Source: Planctomycetota bacterium (GTDB lineage Bacteria; Planctomycetota; Brocadiia; SM23-32; JAKLEA01). Taken from it: DNA of 64,000 nt. The notes under the pieces are model-generated. The model saw only the letters and a program-made list of their open reading frames with translations, did no database searches and was not told where the DNA came from. This document shows, piece by piece, positions 1-8,641 of the stretch. The translations under genes and the position numbers were made by a program. The stretch is taken from positions 124,001-188,000 of the forward strand of contig JAKLEA010000007.1 in assembly GCA_022711755.1 (NCBI GenBank). The letters run 5' to 3'. Position 1 is the stretch's first letter; the number at the start of each line of letters is the position of its first letter.

Positions 1-726
1 CAGACAATCGTCTCCGGCATGGGCGAACTGCACCTCGAAATCATCCATGACAGGCTGGTCCGCGAATACAACCTTCAGGCCAATGTCGGAAATCCGCGCG
101 TAGCATATCGCGAGACGGCGAGAGGCGAAGCTACGGTCGAAACCAAGTTCATCAGACAGACCGGCGGACGCGGACAATATGCGCATGTCATTCTTAAGCT
201 CGAACCATTCAAGGGAACCGAACCTGTCACATTTGAAGCATCGCTCAAGGGTGACGATATACCAAGACAATTCATCAAGGTTATCGAGCAGAGCATCAAA
301 GAAACTGCGACTGGCGGGGTGAGCATAGGTTTCCCTTTAATTGACGTCAAGGTTACGCTTCTCGGCGGAAGCGCGCATCCCGTTGACTCCAACGATATAG
401 CATTCAGCTCATGTGCATCACTGGCGTTGAAAGAGGCGGTGGAGGAAGCCGGAAGCGTCATCCTGGAGCCAATAATGCGCCTGGAGGTGGTGACGCCGGA
501 GGAGTATCTGGGCGACGTTCTTGGAAACCTGAATGCGCGCAGGGCATTAATACAGGGGATCGAACATAAAGGTTACCTGCAAACCATCAAGGTCGAGGTT
601 CCCCTGCTCGAAATGTTCGGATACGCAACCGTCCTCCGGAGTCAGACGCAGGGGCGCGGCAGCTTCACGATGGAACCGCTGGCGTATCGCCCCGCCGCTC
701 CAGGGATTATTGACGGGATGCTCTGA
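1..726 (+). CDS. fusA: Elongation factor G, C-terminal part (5' end outside window)
   Basis: Translational GTPase that drives ribosomal translocation in the cytoplasm. The frame is open from base 1 and encodes about 241 C-terminal residues; the GTPase domain lies upstream of the window. The first residues carry the conserved SGMGELHLEI segment at the end of domain III. They are followed by domain IV (RQTGGRGQYAHV, and the AHPVDSNDIAF stretch) and the domain V fold (ILEPIMRLEV, GYATVLRSQTQGRGSFTMEP). Conservation is strong throughout. Some bacteria carry a second EF-G paralogue (EF-G2), which cannot be excluded without the N-terminus. The gene converges on the small gene ending at 771, with only about 44 bases between them and no clear terminator hairpin. 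Confidence 0.97.
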   Translation, partial: QTIVSGMGELHLEIIHDRLVREYNLQANVGNPRVAYRETARGEATVETKFIRQTGGRGQYAHVILKLEPFKGTEPVTFEASLKGDDIPRQFIKVIEQSIKETATGGVSIGFPLIDVKVTLLGGSAHPVDSNDIAFSSCASLALKEAVEEAGSVILEPIMRLEVVTPEEYLGDVLGNLNARRALIQGIEHKGYLQTIKVEVPLLEMFGYATVLRSQTQGRGSFTMEPLAYRPAAPGIIDGML

Positions 727-770
727 GCGCTCCGTCCGTCAATAATAATAAAGAATTTATCGGCAGGCTA

Positions 771-1001
771 TTATTCAGCCGGTTTCTCGGCTTCCTTAGC
801 CTTATTCTTGTCTTCAGCAGCCCCGCTCTTGCTCTTTATAGCGGCGGGATTGTGCTTCAATCCCTTGGACAAGGCTCTTTTAGCCATCAAGCCCATTTCC
901 TCGTACTTAAGTTCGCCAGCTTTCATCTTCATAATCTGAGCGCGGGCGCGTGCTCTGCGCCTGCTGTGCATCATTTTGCACTCTTTCTTTCGTCTTCCCA
1001 T
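771..1001 (-). CDS. Small, very basic protein of unknown function
   Basis: Encodes 76 residues with a highly basic N-terminal half (GRRKKECK, HSRRRARARAQ) and a C-terminal tail rich in Lys, Ala and Glu. I do not recognise the family. The start is set by a good Shine-Dalgarno (AGGAGA, 4-5 bases before the ATG at 1001). The reading frame runs further upstream, but that extension has no ribosome site and unlike composition. There are no membrane segments, and the two cysteines/methionines near the N-terminus do not form a motif. Composition suggests a nucleic-acid- or ribosome-associated protein; this is inference only. It is convergent with the EF-G gene. Confidence 0.6.
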   Translation of the reverse strand: MGRRKKECKMMHSRRRARARAQIMKMKAGELKYEEMGLMAKRALSKGLKHNPAAIKSKSGAAEDKNKAKEAEKPAE

Positions 1002-1254
1002 TGATTCTCCTGGAGTCAGTCGCCCCGCAAAGGGAGCTTTCCTTAAAAAACAATTGAAATGTTGCTTGTACACCATCAAACTGGACGTGTCAAGATCGCC
1101 TCCACGACATTTCGGGGGAAAATACAACCAATTTCAAGAACATCCGTGGACCACTGACATGCTGACTCCTTCGATTGCAATGCCCGACCCTCGTCGCGCA
1201 TAATGATTGTTCTTCATGTTCGGCAAATTAACCCGCCCGCGGAAAAGACAACCA

Positions 1255-2526
1255 ATGGAAACAGTCGCCATGCAGACAGCGCGTTTCACGATTCATCCTG
1301 TCCGCGCCTTTTTTGTGCGCCTGTCGTTGACTGCGCTCATCCTGTTTTTCATAAGTAAGGTTGCATATGCCCAGAACCAGGCGCCGGCGCCGGATTCGCA
1401 GGGCATGATCCTGCTCAAGCGCATAGCGGACGTCTACGGCGCGCTGAATTCCTATTCCGACTTCACTGAACTCTACACTGAAACGAAGCTCCCCTTCGTG
1501 ACCATTGCCCAAACTTCCACCTGGAAGGTGGCGTTCTCGCGTCCGGACAGGATTTCCGTGACCGGCGGAATAGTCTGGGTCGTCTCCGATTCACAATGGC
1601 GCTGGAAGTACATAGCGCCGCTGAATCAGTTCACGAAACAGGATGCCCCTGCCATTCTTGATCCCGGGATGCTGGCGGATATTGATGAGCAGTTTGTCAC
1701 TTTAAGCGGGGCGGCGAACGTCCCTGTCATGCTTGTTCAGCCCAAACCGCTGGCTTACGTGACGGAAGGCGTCAAGTCCGCTTCCGTCGAGGGCGCGGAG
1801 GAAGTCGCCGGCAAAGCCTGTTCCGTACTCCTGATAAACCGCGCTCAGGAAGGCCGGGTTAAGGCATGGGTCGGAACCGAAGACTCGATCATTTACCGCG
1901 TCGAACTGGATTTGACCGGCGGTTTGCGAAAAACGATACGGGATGACTCGCTGTTTGAGCTAGCATCGGCGCGGGCGGTCATCACACACAAGAACGTTGA
2001 ATTGAATCAGGCATTATCTGACGACGCATTCGCATTCAAACCGCTACCTGGAGCGCGGGAAATCAACGACGTCCGCCTTCAGGAGGAACCGTCGCATCAA
2101 CTGATCGGCAAGCCCGCCCCAAATTTTGAATTAACGGGATTTGACGGCAAGGTCTTCAAACTCTCCGACACAGCCGGAAAACCCCTCGCGATATGCTTCT
2201 GGCGCAGCGGAGAACTGCCAAGCGGCAAGGCGCTTGAAACCCTCTCAGGATTGTCAGAACGCTTCCCCCAGGTTGTCTTCATTGGGATCAACAGCGAACC
2301 GGCGGAGAAGGCAAAGATCGTTCAGGAAGAGGCGCAAGCAGGCGGATTCCCGACCTTTCCTGATCCTGATCGCAAGGTTCAGATGGCTTATATGACACAG
2401 GGACTGCCGACGGTTTTCATCGTTGCCCCTGACGGAGCCATCAAACAGGTTATTCTTGGCTACAGGCGCAACATGTCGGAACTTATCGCGGATACGTTGC
2501 GTTCTCTTGTTACAAACAATCCCTGA
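1255..2526 (+). CDS. Exported DUF2092/LolA-like protein with C-terminal thioredoxin fold lacking CxxC
   Basis: After a signal peptide (hydrophobic stretch LTALILFFISKVAYA, likely cleavage after AYA) come two parts. The first, about 200 residues, resembles periplasmic DUF2092/LolA-type beta-rich domains (TSTWKVAFSRPDRI pattern). The second is an AhpC/TSA-redoxin-like thioredoxin fold from about IGKPAPNFELTGFDGKVFKL to the end, with the cis-Pro-like segment GLPTVFIVAPDG. Where family members carry WCxxC, this protein reads CFWRSGELPSG, so both active-site cysteines of the usual motif are missing; one Cys sits just before it. A disulfide-exchange role is therefore unlikely and a binding or structural role more likely. 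The start was chosen at the ATG at 1255; an in-frame TTG at 1207 and an ATG at 1270 are alternatives. Confidence 0.75.
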   Translation: METVAMQTARFTIHPVRAFFVRLSLTALILFFISKVAYAQNQAPAPDSQGMILLKRIADVYGALNSYSDFTELYTETKLPFVTIAQTSTWKVAFSRPDRISVTGGIVWVVSDSQWRWKYIAPLNQFTKQDAPAILDPGMLADIDEQFVTLSGAANVPVMLVQPKPLAYVTEGVKSASVEGAEEVAGKACSVLLINRAQEGRVKAWVGTEDSIIYRVELDLTGGLRKTIRDDSLFELASARAVITHKNVELNQALSDDAFAFKPLPGAREINDVRLQEEPSHQLIGKPAPNFELTGFDGKVFKLSDTAGKPLAICFWRSGELPSGKALETLSGLSERFPQVVFIGINSEPAEKAKIVQEEAQAGGFPTFPDPDRKVQMAYMTQGLPTVFIVAPDGAIKQVILGYRRNMSELIADTLRSLVTNNP

Positions 2527-2567
2527 TCCTTGCTGAAAATGAAGCCGACATTATCGCCGGACCGGGA

Positions 2568-2595
2568 TTGCGAGTGATATTCTTCGGCATATAAT
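2568..2595 (+). promoter_or_regulatory. Sigma70-like promoter, probable leaderless start of the next gene
   Basis: TTGCGA, 16 bases, TATAAT. The -10 box ends 7 bases before the ATG at 2603, exactly where transcription would begin. The gene has no Shine-Dalgarno, so a leaderless mRNA is inferred. Confidence 0.55.
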
Positions 2596-2602
2596 CACAA
2601 AA

Positions 2603-3775
2603 ATGCACATCGCTTACCTGGCAATCCTTTTGTCCGCAACTGCGTGTTCCGCAGCTTTCGCGCTGTTTATACGCCATGCAGCGCCGAAATTCGGCCTGAT
2701 TGATCAGCCTGCAGGACGCAAGGCGCACAAGAAGCCAACCCCCCTCGGCGGTGGAGTAGCGATTTTCGCCGGCACATGCCTGCCCGTCGCAGCCGGGCTG
2801 GCGGCGTGTTTCCTGGCAACAAAAGGATCAATCCTCCCATTCTCCAATGAGGCTTTGCGTCTTCACGCGGGCGGCGTCATGGCCAACGCAGGCAGGCTTG
2901 CGTGGATAGGCGGCTGCGGGCTGTTTCTCGCAATCGTCGGCCTTGTTGATGATCGCCTCGACATCGGACCAATGAAGAAACTGGCCGCGCAGATTCTGGC
3001 CGGTCTCGTTCTTTTTCTGGGTTGCGGGGTCTCTGTCAGCGTCTTCATGGACAGCCATATCATCCGCCTGTTCCTGACGATCCTCTGGATCGCTTTCATG
3101 ACCAACTCCTTCAACCTTCTCGACAACATGGACGGCTTGACTGGCGGGATCGCATGCATAACCTCCGCCATGATTTTCGTGGTCGCTTATCAGACCGGCC
3201 AGGTTTTCATCTGCGCCCTGCTGTGCGCCTTCATAGGAGCGCTCGCGGGATTCCTGCTCTTCAATTTCCCGCCCGCGAGCATATTCATGGGTGATTGCGG
3301 CAGCCTCTTTGTTGGCTACTTTCTTGCCGTTGTAACGGCGCTGACAACATTTCTTGCGATCCCCAGCGGGAGCTTTTCCTCCGGCATTCCCCTGGAGGAA
3401 TCAGCCGTGGCAAGCCCGATCTTCCCGATAGCCGTCCCGTTATGCATTTTCGCAATCCCGCTGTACGACACGGTAAGCGTGATCCTCATACGCCTCCATC
3501 AGAAGCGCCCTGTCTTCAAAGGCGACCGATCGCACTTCTCGCACAGGCTTCTCGCATTGGGGATGACGCCGCGGCAGGTCCTGCTGACAATCTATCTCGC
3601 CACTTTCTGCACCGGAGCCGGCGCGACCATCTTTTACCAAAGCAGCCGCTGGAGCCTCCTTGTTGTTCCGGCGCAAGTCATGGCTGTTCTTGGAGTCATC
3701 GTCCTTCTTGAACTGGCGGCAAGACTCAGGAACGATCAGGATAATGATCCGCCGTCAGAACAGGCACGGACCTGA
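2603..3775 (+). CDS. Undecaprenyl-phosphate sugar-1-phosphate transferase (MraY/WecA family)
   Basis: Polytopic inner-membrane enzyme of the WecA/TagO/RgpG branch. It transfers a HexNAc-1-phosphate from a UDP-sugar to undecaprenyl phosphate to start O-antigen or other envelope glycan synthesis. Family hallmarks in order: the N-terminal DQPAGRKAHKKPTPLGGGVA segment, the catalytic DD motif in GLVDDRLDI, NSFNLLDNMDGL, FMGDCGSLFVGY, and the late cytoplasmic GDRSHFSHRLL loop, which matches the HIHHRL-type motif of WecA rather than MraY. The length of 390 residues and about ten hydrophobic helices are usual. No ribosome site precedes the ATG. The gene is followed directly by an O-antigen ligase-type gene, which supports an envelope polysaccharide role. 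Confidence 0.9.
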   Translation: MHIAYLAILLSATACSAAFALFIRHAAPKFGLIDQPAGRKAHKKPTPLGGGVAIFAGTCLPVAAGLAACFLATKGSILPFSNEALRLHAGGVMANAGRLAWIGGCGLFLAIVGLVDDRLDIGPMKKLAAQILAGLVLFLGCGVSVSVFMDSHIIRLFLTILWIAFMTNSFNLLDNMDGLTGGIACITSAMIFVVAYQTGQVFICALLCAFIGALAGFLLFNFPPASIFMGDCGSLFVGYFLAVVTALTTFLAIPSGSFSSGIPLEESAVASPIFPIAVPLCIFAIPLYDTVSVILIRLHQKRPVFKGDRSHFSHRLLALGMTPRQVLLTIYLATFCTGAGATIFYQSSRWSLLVVPAQVMAVLGVIVLLELAARLRNDQDNDPPSEQART

Positions 3776-3809
3776 TAGCCGGCGATTTCTTTCCGGGAAA
3801 GCCCGCACA

Positions 3810-6089
3810 ATGCAGGACGCGCAGCATCAAGGAAATTCATGCGATTCACGGCCAGGATTCTTCCCCACGTTGACGCTATGCCTGCTGCTGATCATCCTGC
3901 CCGCAACATGCGGCGCGCCTGAGGCCGGACCAGCCTTTCATATTTCACTGTTGCTGACTGCCGCGGCAATCTTTGCGGCTCTTGCGCGGCAATTGCAGAC
4001 CAACCGGCTTGGCATAACCGTCCGCCCCGGCGACTCTTCTCACCTAGCGTTGCTTGCCGTGATCCTGATATCAATGTCCGCATCGGAAAATGGCCGTCCC
4101 GGTATATATGTATTCTGGCTCTTCGCGGCGGCTTTCGCGCTTTATCGCCTTGCTGGAAACATATGCGAAAACAGGCTCGCTTCGCGTTTGCTGATCTCGG
4201 CGCTTGCGGCCACCGGCTTGATGATCAGCGCGTTCGGTCTTATTCAATATTTCTTCTATCTGCCCGCAATGAGAGAACTCTTTCGTAACGATCCAAGCGC
4301 TCTCCTGACAATCATGAACCTTCCGCCGGAAGCCATCGGCGAACTTAAGGGGCGACTTGACGCCCAACGAACTTTTGCCACCCTGGTTCTGCCCAATACG
4401 CTGGCGGGCTATCTCCTCCTGCCCCTGCCGGTCGTCGTGTTTGCGGCATATTCAGCGATCAGGATGCGGCGCGAGAAGAATCCGGCTGTAACCCGCGCAA
4501 TCGTGTTCGCATCCGTCGCGACTTCCACAATTATTCTTGCCTGCTTCTTACTGACCAGATCAAAAGGAGCATTCGCCTCAACGCTGGCAATAATGGTCGT
4601 TGCCGCCGCGTTATCCGGACGCGCATTTATTCGGTTGCACTGGCGTAAGATCGCGATTGTGGGGTTCCTGTTGGCCTTTACGATCTTCGCGGCTCATCCC
4701 AAACTGGGCGATTACGCGGGCAGCGGAAGCGTGCGGACCGGTTACTGGCGCGCCACTGTAAGAATGATCCTCGCACATCCGATCCTGGGCGTCGGCCCCG
4801 GAAACTTCGGCTCATACTATCCGCAATTCATGCTCCCGCAGGATCAGGAAACCACGATGGCGCACAACTGTTTCCTGCAAATCTGGGCTGAGACCGGACC
4901 GGCAGGCGCGCTTGCTTTGCTCGCCGCGTTGTTCGCCGTCGGCACAGCATTGTGGCGAACAGCCAAAAACCCGGCTAAGGTCTTGCCGGAATCAGAATCG
5001 GACGTCATTCACAATAAGAACGATGATAACAGTTTGCTCCTCGCCGGGCCGGTGGCCGCAGGAGTTTTCTTCTTCGTTGATATCTTTATTCTCAGAATTT
5101 ATTATCCGCCTCTTGGTCCCTCGCTTGTGATGCTTAGAAGACTCTACCCCCTTCTTGCAGCCGGGCTGGTTGCCATATGGATTGCCGCTTACTTTGCGGT
5201 GAATGCCGTAATCGCAGCGGAGGAAGCACGAAATCTACGCCCTCCCCTGCCCTTTGCGCTCGCTCTTGGCATCGGCATCCTTGGGTTCCTGGTTCACAGC
5301 GCCGGGGATTTCGACTTCTATGTTCCAGCCCTGACCTTGACCGCATGGCTGGCGATGGGCGGCATCGTTTCAGCCGGCATCCGGCAGAAACGACTCCTCG
5401 ATATAAAACTTTCCCAGGGAAAGCGGGCGCTGGTTCTTGTGGCGGCGGGGCTGGGCCTTGTCATGTTCGTTTCTTGGGAGATTGTCCCGCCAATTAGAAC
5501 CGAGACTGCGATACGAGCGGCAGTTGACGCGCGAAGCGAAGCCGCGTCGCTTGCGCGACATGATCCACAACAGTCTCGCCAGATTCTTCTGGATTCCCTG
5601 ACTGAACTGGAGGCCGTCCGAACCGTAGCCCCTGAAGACGACCGAATCTATTGCAACAGGGCCGCTATTTATTTCCTCCTCCATTCCTTCGGGGTAAGGC
5701 GGCTTGAAGACACGGATACGCTTCCTGCCGTATTGGCAGGCGCGCGGAAGGCAATCCGCCTCAACCCACTTGACGCATCCGCGCGGCAACTTGAGGCCGC
5801 CGCGCTCTCGGAATCCGGCGATTTCATTAAAGCGGTCGAGAGCTGCCGGGCGCTGGTTCGTTTACGCCCGGCATCCCCAAAGTCGCACTGGATACTGGGA
5901 CAGGCTCTGATTCGGGCAGAGCGCGCAATTAGCGTCGAATCGGCCGGTTGCTTCAGCCGCGCGCTCGAACTTGACAAGCTCCAATACAGCGAGCGCAGCC
6001 GTCTGACTCCCGAGATGGCCCATTTTGCTCAGGAGGCGATCAGAAACAAAATGCCTGATGCCGATAAAAAGGATGCCAACGCCTCGTAA
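3810..6089 (+). CDS. O-antigen ligase/polymerase (Wzy_C) with C-terminal TPR region
   Basis: Membrane protein of about 759 residues with 12 or more hydrophobic helices and the Wzy_C/O-antigen ligase signature in a long periplasmic loop (RTGYWRATVRMILAHPILG, GVGPGNFGSYYPQF, MAHNCFLQIWAETG). Such enzymes ligate O-antigen to lipid A core, polymerise glycans, or glycosylate proteins. The last ~190 residues (from about AIRAAVDARSEAASLARHDP) are alpha-helical and TPR-like (LNPLDASARQLEAAAL, RPASPKSHWILGQAL). This layout is common in ligases that form exopolysaccharide. The start is uncertain: the ATG at 3810 has a purine-rich GGGAAA 9 bases upstream, while an ATG at 3744 would overlap the previous gene by 32 bases. 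Confidence 0.85.
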   Translation: MQDAQHQGNSCDSRPGFFPTLTLCLLLIILPATCGAPEAGPAFHISLLLTAAAIFAALARQLQTNRLGITVRPGDSSHLALLAVILISMSASENGRPGIYVFWLFAAAFALYRLAGNICENRLASRLLISALAATGLMISAFGLIQYFFYLPAMRELFRNDPSALLTIMNLPPEAIGELKGRLDAQRTFATLVLPNTLAGYLLLPLPVVVFAAYSAIRMRREKNPAVTRAIVFASVATSTIILACFLLTRSKGAFASTLAIMVVAAALSGRAFIRLHWRKIAIVGFLLAFTIFAAHPKLGDYAGSGSVRTGYWRATVRMILAHPILGVGPGNFGSYYPQFMLPQDQETTMAHNCFLQIWAETGPAGALALLAALFAVGTALWRTAKNPAKVLPESESDVIHNKNDDNSLLLAGPVAAGVFFFVDIFILRIYYPPLGPSLVMLRRLYPLLAAGLVAIWIAAYFAVNAVIAAEEARNLRPPLPFALALGIGILGFLVHSAGDFDFYVPALTLTAWLAMGGIVSAGIRQKRLLDIKLSQGKRALVLVAAGLGLVMFVSWEIVPPIRTETAIRAAVDARSEAASLARHDPQQSRQILLDSLTELEAVRTVAPEDDRIYCNRAAIYFLLHSFGVRRLEDTDTLPAVLAGARKAIRLNPLDASARQLEAAALSESGDFIKAVESCRALVRLRPASPKSHWILGQALIRAERAISVESAGCFSRALELDKLQYSERSRLTPEMAHFAQEAIRNKMPDADKKDANAS

Positions 6090-6279
6090 AATGTCTCCGG
6101 CAGTCGCTTCAACAATCCGCTGGACATCCGGCAAGCGCGCTTGTAACCTGAATTCTTGGAGGGTGATACGCCGACGCAAGATCGGCGACGACATATCATC
6201 CCAACCGTAACTGAACGGATTCGCGGCGGTGCGCCCCCGCGATCAACAAAATCAGACGGACTTTTCAGGAGGTTGTGCA

Positions 6280-6684
6280 ATGCAGATTGCCACGCAGCTT
6301 GGAATCTTCCTCGAAAACCGCCCCGGAACCCTCGCCAAAGTCTGCAACGAACTGGCCAAAGCGAAAATCAACATCCTGGCCATGTCGGTATCCGACACCG
6401 TTGACCATGCGGTCATTCGTCTGGTGGTTGATGAGACGGCAAAAGCCATGCACATACTCGGCGAACGTGGTTTGATCGTGATCGAGCGCGAGGTGATCAT
6501 AGCGAACATACCAAACAAGCCCGGCATTCTCGGCAAAGTGGCGGACGTTCTCTCCAGGGCGAAAGTCAATATTGAATACGCGTATTGCACCGCCGATTCG
6601 GCGCTCAATACGGGAACGCTCATCCTGCGCGTCAGCAACGCCAGGAAAGGTTTGAGCGCGCTCAAGAAAATGAAGCAACTCTAA
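6280..6684 (+). CDS. Tandem ACT-domain protein
   Basis: Small cytoplasmic protein of 134 residues made of two ACT folds. Each starts with the ligand-site motif: ENRPGTLAKVCNELAKAKIN near the N-terminus and PNKPGILGKVADVLSRAKVN in the second half. ACT pairs bind amino acids and act as stand-alone sensors or subunits of amino-acid enzymes; nothing here identifies the ligand. The start at 6280 has an excellent Shine-Dalgarno (AGGAGG, 8 bases upstream). An upstream in-frame ATG at 6229 lacks one. The ~190-base gap before it holds only a short 6-bp hairpin near 6170. Confidence 0.85.
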   Translation: MQIATQLGIFLENRPGTLAKVCNELAKAKINILAMSVSDTVDHAVIRLVVDETAKAMHILGERGLIVIEREVIIANIPNKPGILGKVADVLSRAKVNIEYAYCTADSALNTGTLILRVSNARKGLSALKKMKQL

Positions 6685-6753
6685 CCTTTCCGGGTAATGC
6701 GCAGGCATCCTTTTCGCCGTATGAATGTCACGGGAGGTCGGCGCTGACAGCAC

Positions 6754-8640
6754 ATGGCCCCGGAGCACAAATTTGAGTTCTGCGGTTCATGCAGGGCGCT
6801 TGTCCTTGCCGACCTACACGGACGCTGCATGAGATGCCGTGCATCGCTTGCACCCGCCGCGCCCGATCCGGTTCCCATGACCGAGGTTACGGAGTGGCTT
6901 GACTGGCGAACATCGCTCGTAACGGACGCCAGACCGTGGGCGACACAACATGATGATCTGATTTCATGGCGCGTTCATCCGGCAGCGCGGGATATCCTCT
7001 CAGATATCTCAACGGAACATCTGACCGGGTCTCATGATGCCCCCGGAATTCGTCTGCTTAAGCGTTCCGGCGGGAGATATGTGTTCCTTATCAGTAAACG
7101 CGCCGAATGGCCGTCAGCGCTTATTGCAAAACAATACCGATTCGGCGGCGCCGCTGACGCGTTTAAACGCGCCGCCGGGGCTGAGAAATCCCAGCGCGAA
7201 TTCCGCATGTCCGGCCAGTTCCAGAAATCCGGACTCCCTGTGCCCCCCACTCTTGCCTATGGCCTTGTCAATTCGCCGGAATGGGTAGGCTCGATAATTC
7301 TTCAGGCGGCTGTCCCAGCAGCCGTCTCACTCAGGCGGCGCGCGGAATTGTGTCGCGCCTCGGCGTCATTTCAATGCTCAGGTCTTCAAAGAATCAGCCT
7401 GATCACCCTTCTTGCGCGTGCTCTCTCCCATATGCATGACAGCGGTTACGGCCATGATGATCTGCACGCTGGAAACATTCTCGTTCAACCGGCGCCGGAC
7501 GGGTCTTCCTTGATCTGGTTGATTGATCTGGATGAGACGTTCTGCTCCATCCCACTTCCCCCCCGTTTTGCCCGACGTTCTCTGGCTCTCCTGCGGGTTT
7601 CGCTGGGCGATGCCGGCCTGAGCCGCTTCGATCTGCTGCGCTTCTTGAAAGTCTACCTGGGCCGCGATTACAGGGCGCTTGCCGCCGAAGTCTCCACCGA
7701 AATCGCAGAGGCGGCAGATGACATTTGCCAACGCGAATATCGTGCCCGAACCAGACGATCCATGCGTTCCTCGCCATACGCGGCGCTCAAAAACCAATTT
7801 GGACGCCGCATACTGATCTCCAGAGACATTCCGGAAGAACTTGTTATGCGGGCGCTTGAAAATCACAAGCAGCTTGTATCAGGTCAAGCTGAGTCTCGTC
7901 CCATCTCCCGTATCCTGAAACGGTCTGGCGAAAACGTTGTGACCCTTTATCGCGAGAGTGAAGGATTGGGTCTGTGTGTAAAGCAATATGATTGCTCTAA
8001 TCCGGTTGATCGCGCCAAACGCGCCGCCCTGTCGTCGCGAGCGCGCCGCTCATGGAAACGATTTCAGGGGCTTTTTCATCGCCATATCCCTGCCGCCCTG
8101 CCGGTTGCCATCATCGAGCCGACATCCCCTTCCCTGGCGGAACCGAGTTACCTTGTGACGCGCGAGGTGGCAAATGCGAGGGCTTTTGACCGATACCTTG
8201 CCCACAGGTTAATGCCCGAATTCCCGGAATGCTGGCCACCTGCGCAACGCAGAAAGGCCATGATTGAAATCAGCGCAAAACTTGCCGGATTGTTCCTTCT
8301 GATGGAACGGAATCATGTTTTCCACAGCGATGCCAAGGCAAGTAATATATTCATTCAGGAAGTGTCTGACGGCATCCGCATGGTTCTGCTTGACGCGGAA
8401 TCAGTTCGCTTCGGGGTCAACCAGGAGCGAAGACACAGGATAAGGAATCTGGCTCAACTTCATGCCGGAATTCCTTCTGCATGCTCGCCCGTCGAACGTC
8501 TGCGTTTCCTGAAAATCCTCCTGGGTCCGAACACGTCATGGAAAGAGCGCAAGAAGTGGGCTTTGGACATTATCGCTGAGTCCGCGAATCGCGATCCTGT
8601 CTGGCTCAGAGCCAACCCGCCCGATTATTCAAAGGAATGA
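6754..8640 (+). CDS. Double WaaP/Kdo-kinase-like protein with N-terminal zinc ribbon
   Basis: 628 residues containing two successive lipopolysaccharide-kinase-type (WaaP/InaA/Kdo kinase) domains. Domain 1 (about 95-310) has the catalytic loop HDDLHAGN at 234-241 with D236, and the metal-binding pair near D258/D260 (LIDLDE). Domain 2 (about 385-600) repeats the opening LKRSG and has HSDAKASN at 524-531 with D526, and LLDAES with D547. Both halves keep a Lys-containing AKQY/VKQY beta strand that could bind ATP, so both may be active. The N-terminus carries paired CxxC (C10/C13 and C25/C28), probably a zinc ribbon. With the neighbouring glycan genes, phosphorylation of a lipid-linked or core sugar is the likely role. 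The start ATG has a GGGAGG rather far upstream. Confidence 0.8.
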   Translation: MAPEHKFEFCGSCRALVLADLHGRCMRCRASLAPAAPDPVPMTEVTEWLDWRTSLVTDARPWATQHDDLISWRVHPAARDILSDISTEHLTGSHDAPGIRLLKRSGGRYVFLISKRAEWPSALIAKQYRFGGAADAFKRAAGAEKSQREFRMSGQFQKSGLPVPPTLAYGLVNSPEWVGSIILQAAVPAAVSLRRRAELCRASASFQCSGLQRISLITLLARALSHMHDSGYGHDDLHAGNILVQPAPDGSSLIWLIDLDETFCSIPLPPRFARRSLALLRVSLGDAGLSRFDLLRFLKVYLGRDYRALAAEVSTEIAEAADDICQREYRARTRRSMRSSPYAALKNQFGRRILISRDIPEELVMRALENHKQLVSGQAESRPISRILKRSGENVVTLYRESEGLGLCVKQYDCSNPVDRAKRAALSSRARRSWKRFQGLFHRHIPAALPVAIIEPTSPSLAEPSYLVTREVANARAFDRYLAHRLMPEFPECWPPAQRRKAMIEISAKLAGLFLLMERNHVFHSDAKASNIFIQEVSDGIRMVLLDAESVRFGVNQERRHRIRNLAQLHAGIPSACSPVERLRFLKILLGPNTSWKERKKWALDIIAESANRDPVWLRANPPDYSKE

Positions 8641-8641
8641 G

